In this document: positions 8,152 to 14,322 of the stretch, piece after piece
How positions within the stretch are numbered: position 1 is the first letter of the stretch
Layout: each line of letters begins with the position of its first letter
Origin: SG8-32-3 sp964514055
GTDB taxonomy: Archaea; Thermoproteota; Bathyarchaeia; Bathyarchaeales; Bathycorpusculaceae
Direction: 5' to 3'
Length of the DNA: 20,287 nt
Assembly (NCBI GenBank): GCA_964514055.1
Contig: CAZEPB010000030.1
Location: 1 to 20,287 of the forward strand
Notes under the pieces: generated by a model
What the model was told of the DNA's origin: nothing
Seen by the model: only the letters and a program-made list of their open reading frames with translations
The model's database searches: none
Position numbers and translations under genes: made by a program

Positions 8152-8294
8152 TAGAAAACTGGAATAACGCGGTAATTTTTTTACTATTCTAAATTTTTGT
8201 GAAGCTTGTAATCGTAAATAATTTGCAATTCATCGCTTATTTTATGTTTACGAGATTTTAATACCTTTTTACTTTTTCTGTTTTCACCATAACA

Positions 8295-8340
8295 GCTATA
8301 AGTTGTGAAATGTAAAGGGTTGTGAACATCACCTAAGGTG
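8295..8340 (+). promoter_or_regulatory. Promoter and Shine-Dalgarno region of the winged-helix gene
   Basis: TATA-like GCTATAAGTT (8295-8304) would start transcription near 8324. CACCT-A-AGGTG (8330-8340) is a perfect palindrome whose right arm is the ribosome-binding site, 9 bases before the ATG at 8350. The palindrome may be an operator or a small ribosome-binding-site-masking hairpin. Confidence 0.45.
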
Positions 8341-8349
8341 TACACCGCC

Positions 8350-8781
8350 ATGCCAGCTCGTAAAATGCGCGTAGAGCTGTTTGACAATGAAGGTAATCGT
8401 TACACTATAGCCTTTGAGGGTCAAGTTACCCGAGATAAAGCTCTCCGCCTCTTAGACCTTGTAGAATTATTAGGTGGTATGCCGAGCGAAGGGGCAACTT
8501 CTGGAACTGGTAACGTTTTGACAAACAGTAATTTATCTCGCTTCGAGAAGGTTCGCTTGGTTCTTCAGAAGAGTTTTCCTCTGATTTGGTTCTCTTCAAA
8601 GGATGTTCAAGCAGTTTATGAACAGGAACTTAAGGAACCCATCAGTTTAAGTACGGTATCAACTTACTTGGCGCGAATGACAAAAAGGGGACTGCTTTTG
8701 AGGGCTGGTGAGAGCAACAACTTGAAATATAAAGTAGCGCCTAATATTCCTCATGCAACAGTTAAACAGCGAATTAAATAA
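8350..8781 (+). CDS. Small winged-helix-like protein of unknown family, origin-proximal
   Basis: 143 residues; not recognised as a named family. The N-terminus (about 1-45, MRVELFDNEGNRYTIAFEG then KALRLLDLVELLGG) looks like a small beta-hairpin plus helix domain. A Gly/Ser/Thr-rich linker follows. The C-terminal half reads as a winged helix: FEKVRLVLQKSF, WFSSKDVQAVYEQEL, a recognition-helix-like SLSTVSTYLARMTKRG, then a wing LLLRAGESNNLKYKVA. It should bind DNA or act in a replication/repair complex. The start is ATG 8350 rather than the in-frame GTG 8338, because AAGGTG at 8335-8340 is at proper distance only from the ATG. It is the first gene right of the candidate origin and precedes nurA by 132 bases, with a separate TATA box between. 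Confidence 0.75.
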   Translation: MPARKMRVELFDNEGNRYTIAFEGQVTRDKALRLLDLVELLGGMPSEGATSGTGNVLTNSNLSRFEKVRLVLQKSFPLIWFSSKDVQAVYEQELKEPISLSTVSTYLARMTKRGLLLRAGESNNLKYKVAPNIPHATVKQRIK

Positions 8782-8810
8782 GTTTGTTTCAAAACTCAGT
8801 TCTAATTTAC

Positions 8811-8836
8811 TTCACGTTGTAATTGTTAAACGTGAA
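8811..8836. repeat. 8-bp inverted repeat upstream of nurA
   Basis: TTCACGTT (8811-8818) and AACGTGAA (8829-8836), with a 10-base spacer. It lies just upstream of the nurA TATA box, the place where an activator or repressor would bind. It could equally be a stem at the 3' end of the preceding gene. Confidence 0.5.
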
Positions 8837-8853
8837 AGGGGCTAAAACGCGCA

Positions 8854-8903
8854 AACTATAAACGTTTTCTCTACAACTTAAAGCCTTTAGAGAACTGTGG
8901 AGG
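8854..8903 (+). promoter_or_regulatory. TATA box and Shine-Dalgarno of the nurA-herA operon
   Basis: TATA-like AACTATAAAC (8854-8863) predicts a transcript start near 8885. GGAGG at 8899-8903 lies 10 bases before ATG 8914. Another ATG at 8910 is out of frame and stops after a few codons. Confidence 0.55.
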
Positions 8904-8913
8904 AGTAACATGG

Positions 8914-9930
8914 ATGGACCAAAGAATCAAAGTTGACTTATCCAACATGGAAAAGAAGCTCAGATGTTACGTTGACAAAGGCAGGGTTGCAGGTAGCGCC
9001 GAAGTAAGAAAAGAACCGATGATATCCGTTAAACCTGATGTTTCCCTAATAAAGCCCTTGAATAAAATTACTACGTACACTGGTAGCTTCGTTGCCGTGG
9101 ACTGCTCCACGCGTACTCTTAAAAGAGCCAACAACTGGGGCGTATACTTGATGCGCGCTTCGTGCGCTACGGTTAGAAAACGCCAGGTTGATTGGAGTTA
9201 CTCTGAGAGAGTGTGCACTGTTGTTGGAGACGCCCATGTACGTAGGAGTTTTTTACAGGACTTTAGGATTGAATTGGAAAGCCAAGTTGCCTTAAACGTA
9301 CTTAACGAAGCCATTTCTGATTACCACGTACATGGTGATGTACGTAGTATGTACCTACTTTTAGATGGAGGCGGATATTTTGGTGGGGAAAGAAAGTTCC
9401 GCGTTTCGCTTTATGATGAATGTGAAAAAAGGGGGATCAACCTTTTGGCAATCAGCAAAAACTCTCCCTCTTTGCATGATGAAAAGGGAAGAGATTTAGT
9501 GGCTACTACGTACATGATGTCTCCATACGCTGTTTGGGTTTATTACCCCGTGCGGAAAGCTGACAAGGACAGAAGTTTATACGGTGATATTGCGATTGTG
9601 AAGTTATGCGCTGATAGCTCTCACGTTTTTCGTTGCGACATAATGGATTACCTAACCCAGCAGGACATTATCGATCTGCTCTCGCCTTTAACTGTTGTAT
9701 CCGAGGACCCGCGTTGCCTCGGATATCCAATAAGCCTTTATTTGGCACATGAATTCTCAGCGCCTTCGGATTCCATGCTTCTTTCTTATCACGACCATAT
9801 TGAAGAGGCGCTGAACGCTGCTGGGTTGCTTGAGACTCTGCGCAGAGAGGAAGGTTCATGCAGTTTTGCCGACGAAATTCATGGTGTAAAACACGCTTTT
9901 GAATGGGAGTGGTGGAATGACCAATTCTGA
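8914..9930 (+). CDS. nurA: NurA 5'-3' nuclease
   Basis: 338 residues, normal for NurA. Expected catalytic elements: D63 in FVAVDCSTR, an acidic residue at E120/E122 (RIELESQ), D151 in YLLLDGGGYFG, the family signature LAISKNSPSL (178-187), and H279 in YLAHEFSAP. NurA is an Mn-dependent RNase H-fold nuclease. It forms a dimer on the HerA hexamer and, with Mre11-Rad50, resects DNA double-strand ends to give 3' tails. The herA ATG lies 14 bases before the end of this gene, so the two are translationally coupled. No mre11/rad50 lies in the window. Confidence 0.92.
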   Translation: MDQRIKVDLSNMEKKLRCYVDKGRVAGSAEVRKEPMISVKPDVSLIKPLNKITTYTGSFVAVDCSTRTLKRANNWGVYLMRASCATVRKRQVDWSYSERVCTVVGDAHVRRSFLQDFRIELESQVALNVLNEAISDYHVHGDVRSMYLLLDGGGYFGGERKFRVSLYDECEKRGINLLAISKNSPSLHDEKGRDLVATTYMMSPYAVWVYYPVRKADKDRSLYGDIAIVKLCADSSHVFRCDIMDYLTQQDIIDLLSPLTVVSEDPRCLGYPISLYLAHEFSAPSDSMLLSYHDHIEEALNAAGLLETLRREEGSCSFADEIHGVKHAFEWEWWNDQF

Positions 9931-11449
9931 CTCAATAGGGTTCGTGTGTGGAACTAAAGGCGATTCCGTTTCCTTTTTGGTGAACAAGGATGTTAGCTTG
10001 TCCTTTGGGCAAATAGTGCGTATAGACTCGGGTGAAAGGAGCTTCTACGCGAGAGTTGTCAACTCCGAAAGCAGCTCTACCCTTGAAACTATAGAACAAC
10101 TGCGAGAGGCTGAGGGTAAAGAGGCTTTTGGCCCGTATTCCGCATACAGAAGCGTGGCAGCGATACTGTTCTTAGAAAAAAGAAGAGGTAAATTGCGTTC
10201 TCCCACCTTTAACCCGAATTACCGCGATAAGGTCTACGCGGCCAGCGAAGAAGACTGTTCCATCCTAAAACTCTCTGGAGAACTTGAAGTTGGTCGTTTA
10301 CGCTCAGAAGCTCAACTTCTAAGTTCCGTGGGAATAAACGTTGAAGCTATACCGCGGATGATGGGTATGTTCGGAATGACCGGTTCAGGGAAAACAAACA
10401 CAGAGCTGATTTTGAATGCTCAGATAATCGACAACAGCCCACGAACCGTAGCTCTCATTTATGATTTTGCAGGACAGCTCTTGGAAGGAAAAGAAATCAA
10501 ATCGCAACGAGGCTTGAAAGACCACACATTGTTCCATAGCAAAGTCCAATACTACTCGGCGAGAGACGAAAAGATGACTGTTGGCTTACGCACGGTAACT
10601 CCTGCCAAACTGTATATGCTTTTTCCCGATATTCAGCCACCTCAAAGAAGACTCGCCTGGGCGTTGTACAAACGTTTTGGGGCAGATTGGATTGAAAGAG
10701 CCAGAGAAACTTACAAGGCTGAAGGAAACACGGGCGTACGCGCGCATAAAGGCGTTGTTGAAGCCCTTATGCAGAAGCTTTCCTCTTTGCCGCCTGAGCT
10801 CTTTCCTGCTTCCAATTATACATTTGTTGAAAGTGCTTTGCAAAACATATGTAAAGGTGTAAGTTGCCTGATTGACATCTCCGGTCTCCGCTCGGAAGAT
10901 CAGAACCGCGTTGTTTGCCTATCTGCCTCGGCGATTGCCGAACATTATAAGCGCATGTGGGAAGAAAACTACGAGGAATGGCGGAAACTTCCTACGCTGC
11001 TCATAACCCTTGAAGAAGCACACGAGTTTCTAGACCCGAACAAACAACGGACAATTTTTTCCGACATCGCCCTCACATACCGCAAGTACCGAGTGGGGCT
11101 TAACGCCGTGACTCCTAGGCCCTCAAGGATTAATTTTGATGTTTTTGCCGAGTTATGGACCAAAGTTATCATGAAAACGGAACTAAAGAAAGACAGGACG
11201 TACTTAACTGAAAACACGCCGTACATGGAATACAGCGAGACTGAGATTAAAATGCTCGACGTAGGTGAAGCCTTGCTTATTTCTGAGCCAAAAATAAAGT
11301 TTGCAGTTCCAATAAAGGTTACTCATTACCCTGACTATCTGGAGAAACGAGGTAAAGCGGATTATGGGCTTCCTGTTTCTTCACCGCTTTCGGACATGGA
11401 TGCGCGCCTCAAACAATTAAGCGAGCAAGAAAAGCTTTCGTTGGAATAA
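9917..11449 (+). CDS. herA: HerA-like hexameric DNA translocase
   Basis: 510 residues. An N-terminal HAS-barrel (about 1-100; IGFVCGTKGDSVSFLV) anchors the nuclease. The FtsK/HerA ATPase core has Walker A GMTGSGKTN (about 153-161) and Walker B LLITLEEAHEFL. In the region of the usual VSQRPS/VTQRPS motif it reads VTPRPSRI, with Pro at about residue 400 instead of Gln. A C-terminal strap IKFAVPIKVTHYPDYL follows. It pumps DNA into NurA. Start: a TTG at 9899 is in frame, but ATG 9917 has GGAGTGGTGGA just before it and is preferred. The stop abuts the stop of the convergent gene at 11450. Confidence 0.92.
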   Translation: MTNSDSIGFVCGTKGDSVSFLVNKDVSLSFGQIVRIDSGERSFYARVVNSESSSTLETIEQLREAEGKEAFGPYSAYRSVAAILFLEKRRGKLRSPTFNPNYRDKVYAASEEDCSILKLSGELEVGRLRSEAQLLSSVGINVEAIPRMMGMFGMTGSGKTNTELILNAQIIDNSPRTVALIYDFAGQLLEGKEIKSQRGLKDHTLFHSKVQYYSARDEKMTVGLRTVTPAKLYMLFPDIQPPQRRLAWALYKRFGADWIERARETYKAEGNTGVRAHKGVVEALMQKLSSLPPELFPASNYTFVESALQNICKGVSCLIDISGLRSEDQNRVVCLSASAIAEHYKRMWEENYEEWRKLPTLLITLEEAHEFLDPNKQRTIFSDIALTYRKYRVGLNAVTPRPSRINFDVFAELWTKVIMKTELKKDRTYLTENTPYMEYSETEIKMLDVGEALLISEPKIKFAVPIKVTHYPDYLEKRGKADYGLPVSSPLSDMDARLKQLSEQEKLSLE

Positions 11450-12187
11450 TTACAGCTGCTTGCTTTCTGCTTTTTTTAAGAATTTTTTCATTTCCTTTTT
11501 GATGCTGTACCTGAACGGGATTTTGCCCGTTTCTCTTTCGAGATAGCCTTTTTCATAGAGTTTCTTCATGAGTCTTGCTGTGTGTTCTCTGCTAAGCCGG
11601 ACTCTTTCCTTAATCTCAGGTGCTGTCTTTGATCCTTCCGCTGAGAGAATTTCTAAAACTGTCACTTCCGTGTCCGTTAATGCAGCCATGGCTTTGTCTC
11701 TTCTTATTGGTATAACCGGCTCGCTCCTTATTTCAGGCACTGTGGATAATTTTTGCATTTGCTCCTCCACTTCTGTGATTTTCGTTTTCAGAGTTTGGTA
11801 TGTTGCTTCGATGTTCTGCGTTTTTGTTTCAACCTCTGCTATCTTTGATAGGATGCTTGCATCATTTTCAGAGACTGTCTTCAGTTTACTTTCAATAGGC
11901 GCCATCTTCTTTTCGGTGCTGTCTGCCTTCCTCAGGCTTGTCTCCGCCTTAGCTGTGATTCCCTCCACCTTATATGCAACCGACTCGAGTCTGTCAGCTT
12001 CCCGTTTTAGTTCACGATTAAAACTCATTACAATGTCTTCCACGGCTTCTCTAGCTTTCTCATATTCTTTTTGAGCCTTTCGAATCTGTTTGTAATACTC
12101 AACTGAAGCGCCTATAGTTACGGCAAGTAGAACGCCTATAAGCATTAGCAAAACTTCAATCACACAGTTCACTTCTGTGATTTTCAC
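11450..12187 (-). CDS. Membrane-anchored coiled-coil protein with C-terminal winged-helix domain
   Basis: 245 residues from a GTG start; no named family recognised. One N-terminal transmembrane helix (about 8-28, VIEVLLMLIGVLLAVTIGAS) is followed by a long heptad-rich charged coiled coil (about 33-165). A MarR/TrmB-like winged helix closes the protein (about 172-240: LTDTEVTVLEILSAEG, APEIKERVRLSREHTARLMKKLYEKGYLER, a wing ETGKIPFRYSI). The architecture is a DNA-binding head held off the membrane on a stalk. The start is uncertain: GTG 12187, GTG 12172, GTG 12163 or ATG 12145 would all work, and no clear ribosome-binding site is seen. TATA candidates are AACTTAAATTT (12241-12231) and GTTTAAATC (12199-12191). 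The upstream region is packed with TGTGAT/ATCACA sites, suggesting autoregulation or a bound array. Confidence 0.82.
   Translation of the reverse strand: MKITEVNCVIEVLLMLIGVLLAVTIGASVEYYKQIRKAQKEYEKAREAVEDIVMSFNRELKREADRLESVAYKVEGITAKAETSLRKADSTEKKMAPIESKLKTVSENDASILSKIAEVETKTQNIEATYQTLKTKITEVEEQMQKLSTVPEIRSEPVIPIRRDKAMAALTDTEVTVLEILSAEGSKTAPEIKERVRLSREHTARLMKKLYEKGYLERETGKIPFRYSIKKEMKKFLKKAESKQL
11471..11477 (+). terminator. T7 tract after herA
   Basis: CTTTTTTTAAG begins 22 bases after the herA stop and lies within the 3' end of the convergent gene. This is a likely oligo-T terminator for the plus-strand operon. Confidence 0.45.
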
Positions 12188-12287
12188 GTGATTTAAACTG
12201 TTGCATCACATATCACAGTTTTCCATGGGAAATTTAAGTTTTGCGGTGATTTGCACGATCGCTTAGCTATGACGTCACAGATCACAG
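12159..12287. promoter_or_regulatory. TGTGA/TCACA repeat cluster A (promoter and 5' end of the membrane wHTH gene)
   Basis: Plus-strand copies: ATCACACAG (12159), CTGTGAT (12175), CACGTGAT (12185), ATCACAT-ATCACAG in tandem (12205-12218), GGTGAT (12245), palindrome-like TATGA-CG-TCACA (12268-12279 region), with GTCACAG-ATCACAG in tandem (12274-12287). They cover the likely transcription start, so binding here would block or control transcription. Confidence 0.65.
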
Positions 12288-12420
12288 TTAATAGTGTGCT
12301 TCACTCACTGCGTACATACTGTGAAAATCTCCCATTTTTATGGCTTATTTTTCTATTTAACCCTGTTATTAAGCGTTGTTTTCATTTATGTTTTACGGGT
12401 AAAATTTTGTTACTCGAATA

Positions 12421-12440
12421 GTGTGATTTGTGACGTCACA
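12421..12440. promoter_or_regulatory. TGTGA/TCACA cluster B with perfect 12-bp palindrome
   Basis: GTGTGAT-TTGTGAC are two half-sites seven bases apart. The second is the left arm of the perfect palindrome TGTGACGTCACA (12429-12440). The stop codon of the 12436-12915 gene lies inside this palindrome. Confidence 0.65.
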
Positions 12441-12915
12441 TTCCGTCTTTTGATGGTGTGGAAAGCCGTTTTAGGCTTGTTTCTAACTCTTCTCGTATGA
12501 TTTCTATGACTTTTAGATGTTCTTTTAGCTCTTTATCCTCGTCTGGTATGTCCTTATGTGCTTCAACATATTCATGTAGTTTGTTGGCGATTTCGAGGTA
12601 GGGGTCAAGAGTTGTGCTTTCGAAGACGCCTAAATATCCTAGCAGTAATACGGTGTATATGGATTTTATGACGTTTTCTTTGGACTGTTTTAACGTCCTA
12701 TTAAAGGATCCTCGGCTTATTTTAGCCTTTGTTAGCCTTAATCTGGCTTTTTCATCATATTTTAAGTATTTTCCTGATACATTTTCGGCTAAAATGTCTA
12801 TAAGCAATGTTTCGAGCTGTGTTTTTGTTAATTGGCTGTTTTTGGAGAGAATTTTTACAATGGGGTCGTTTAAAGCCCCCGTTAACCAGATTTGAACGCT
12901 TTCTTTTAACTTCAA
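12436..12915 (-). CDS. Uncharacterised 159-residue helical protein, possible DNA-binding
   Basis: I do not recognise a named family. The protein looks soluble and mostly helical. Residues about 25-85 include LTKTQLETLLIDILAENV and ISRGSFNRTLKQSKENVIKSI, which reads as a helix-turn-helix with a Ser-Arg-Gly turn. YTVLLLGYLGVFE is a hydrophobic core helix. The C-terminal third is acidic and helical (HEYVEAHKDIPDEDKELKEHL). The start is a TTG at 12915, chosen because GGAG (in GTAGGAGAAAACG) sits 8 bases upstream; no ATG fits. TATA-like AATAAATTTAAAGG at about 12970-12983 suits a start near 12951. The genes on both sides and the TGTGA arrays suggest a regulatory unit with the membrane wHTH gene. 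Confidence 0.75.
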   Translation of the reverse strand: MKLKESVQIWLTGALNDPIVKILSKNSQLTKTQLETLLIDILAENVSGKYLKYDEKARLRLTKAKISRGSFNRTLKQSKENVIKSIYTVLLLGYLGVFESTTLDPYLEIANKLHEYVEAHKDIPDEDKELKEHLKVIEIIREELETSLKRLSTPSKDGM

Positions 12916-13252
12916 AACGTTTTCTCCTACGATATCTTAAATGAATACATTTTTGTATACTGCATCCACCTTTAAATTTATTGGCTGCAGTTTTGACCCG
13001 CAAACTTCGGTCGAAAAGGAAACACGATGTCCAAAGTAACGCTTTTCTAGCAGCTAAAATTGAATTACTGCTATTAAAATGCCTTATTATTGTTTTTAAA
13101 CGAAAAATGTGACATAAACAATAAAAAACCTGTGATAACCAGCTTTTGGATCCACTATGTCTATTGTCTCTTTTAATTATAACCTCTTTAATCTTACTGC
13201 TTAGCGAGGGCTTTTACATCCCTACTTTTAAGTGCATATTCAACTGATTCAC

Positions 13253-13287
13253 GTCAACATTTTGAGCGGGATACGTTGACTTTTTTT
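13253..13287 (+). terminator. Terminator-like hairpin plus T7 with no plus-strand gene before it
   Basis: GTCAAC (13253-13258) pairs with GTTGAC (13275-13280) across a 16-base loop and is followed at once by seven T (13281-13287), then a T6 at 13292. No plus-strand coding gene precedes it for more than 1.8 kb. Confidence 0.3.
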
Positions 13288-13360
13288 CCTATTTTTTAGC
13301 TGCTTATTTAGGTATTTACAATCGCTTGAAACGAAGTCAACCGATCTGGGCTTTTCTTAG

Positions 13361-13442
13361 ATGTGACATCACCTATCACGGGGGAATCACACGTGATTGC
13401 TCTTTGATGTCACGAGAACGTGATACGCCTGTGATTTGTGAT
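13361..13442. promoter_or_regulatory. TGTGA/TCACA repeat cluster C
   Basis: Contains TGTGA-CA-TCACC (13362-13373), ATCACG (13375), inverted pair AATCAC-AC-GTGATT (13385-13398), TTTGA-TG-TCACG (13403-13414), ACGTGAT (13418-13424), and tandem CTGTGAT-TTGTGAT (13429-13442). This is the densest of the three clusters. It lies between the nitrilase stop and the promoter of the 159-residue gene. Confidence 0.65.
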
Positions 13443-13469
13443 TTTTCATGCTTCAGCGTTGTGGCGGCG

Positions 13470-14303
13470 CTACAGGGTTTCTGAATACTTTTTTAATTCA
13501 TCAAAGAGTTCTGGACGCAGATCCCTGAGCGTAGGAATAAAAGTTTCAACTGGTCTCATGTCGCTGTAATCAACTTCGCAGATGACAAGGTCCTCTTCAT
13601 CATACTTTGCTTTCGCCAGCAGGTCACCTGTCGGGCTTATCAGTCTGCTACCCCCCCAAAATTGCAGTCCATCTTCCACGCCCGCAAGGTTGACATAAGC
13701 TAGGAAGGCTGTGTTTTCCAACGCCCTTGCTGCCGTTAGAATCTCAAAGTAACTTCTGCGGACAGCTGGAGAGGCCGATATGCACGCTATCAACTTTGCT
13801 CCTTTCAATCGTGTAAGGCGACATACTTCTGGGAAGAAAATGTCGTAGCATATGCATAGCCCTATGTTTCCCAGCGTCGTGTTAAATGCGGCTGTTTGAT
13901 AGCCAGGACGGAAGTATCTTTTTTCTTCGAAGACACTGTGCGTGGGAAGGTACATTTTGCGGTATTTGCCGATGGTTCCTTTTGGTCCTACAAAGACAGC
14001 GGTGTTGAATATTGTGGCTTCTGTTTTTTCACTTAACTCAGGCATGCCGAAAATGATGTGGGTTCCTGTTTTCTTTGCTATGTCTTCTATTCTTTGGGTT
14101 GATGGTCCAGGTATCGTTTCAGCCAGTTCGTAGATTTGGTCATGCACCACGTAACCAGTCAATGATAGTTCTGGAAAAATCACGAGGTCTGCCGCTTTTT
14201 TTCTTGCTTTTTTGGTGAACTCTTCGATTTTCCGCAGGTTTTCTTTTTTGTTTTCCCTTTTGCTGCTTATTTGCGCGAGGGCTAACTTGATTTTTTCTTT
14301 CAT
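13470..14303 (-). CDS. Nitrilase-superfamily carbon-nitrogen hydrolase (possible glutaminase partner of NadE)
   Basis: 277 residues, a full single-domain nitrilase fold. The catalytic triad is visible: E45 in VIFPELSLTGY, K116 in KYRKMYLP, C152 in GLCICYDIFFPE. The family hydrolyses amides or nitriles through a cysteine thioester; substrate cannot be read directly. The gene follows nadE after 19 bases in the same direction, so they form an operon. The NadE here lacks the glutaminase domain that in glutamine-dependent NAD synthetases is itself nitrilase-like, so this protein may supply ammonia from glutamine. Alternatives are omega-amidase or N-carbamoyl-amine amidohydrolase. The start ATG 14303 follows GAGGAAGAG. 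Confidence 0.88.
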   Translation of the reverse strand: MKEKIKLALAQISSKRENKKENLRKIEEFTKKARKKAADLVIFPELSLTGYVVHDQIYELAETIPGPSTQRIEDIAKKTGTHIIFGMPELSEKTEATIFNTAVFVGPKGTIGKYRKMYLPTHSVFEEKRYFRPGYQTAAFNTTLGNIGLCICYDIFFPEVCRLTRLKGAKLIACISASPAVRRSYFEILTAARALENTAFLAYVNLAGVEDGLQFWGGSRLISPTGDLLAKAKYDEEDLVICEVDYSDMRPVETFIPTLRDLRPELFDELKKYSETL

Positions 14304-14322
14304 TCCTTTTTCTCTTCCTCAT

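Larger units (their letters stand above)
7680..8160. other. oriC: Candidate chromosomal replication origin (oriC)
   Basis: Part of an 800-bp gene-free stretch next to orc1/cdc6. It has two long ORB-like boxes with G-strings in inverted orientation (7867-7890 plus, 8128-8151 minus). Their G-strings point inward at a visibly AT-rich, T/C-tract-rich interval (7891-8127) fit to be the unwinding element. Shorter GGAAAT-centred copies lie at 7694-7757. Archaeal origins beside orc1/cdc6 with ORBs flanking an unwinding element are established in Pyrococcus, halophiles and Sulfolobus. The assignment here is by motif reading only. Confidence 0.72.
12916..13469. other. AT-rich intergenic region with TGTGA elements
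   Basis: 554 bases without a supported gene. Near 12970-12983 is the probable promoter of the 159-residue gene. Isolated half-sites TGTGACAT (13108) and CTGTGAT (13130) lie in the middle. A hairpin followed by T7 occurs at 13253-13287. The right end (13361-13442) is a dense TGTGA/TCACA cluster, just behind the stop of the nitrilase gene. Confidence 0.5.

Noticed and set aside
8184..8387. Minus-strand 67-residue frame across the right side of the origin region
   Set aside because: It overlaps the start of the plus-strand winged-helix gene, shows no family features, and lies in AT-rich DNA where chance frames are short on stops only in places.
11568..12074. 168-residue plus-strand frame opposite the coiled-coil gene
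   Set aside because: It is the antisense of a Glu/Lys-rich coiled coil, which always yields Ser/Phe/Leu-rich frames; there is no independent support.
12429..12440. CRP/FNR-type site
   Set aside because: Bacterial CRP sites have a 6-base spacer between TGTGA and TCACA; here the spacer is 2 bases and no CRP-like protein is encoded.
12294..12500. Plus-strand hydrophobic 68-residue frame
   Set aside because: T-rich DNA gives artificial Leu/Phe/Val runs. It overlaps the end of the better-supported 12436-12915 gene, has no ribosome-binding site, and is read through the TGTGA cluster.
12268..13442. CRISPR array or IS element as explanation of the TGTGA repeats
   Set aside because: The repeated unit is 6-12 bases with irregular spacing between clusters, there are no uniform spacers, no cas genes, no transposase and no terminal inverted repeats.
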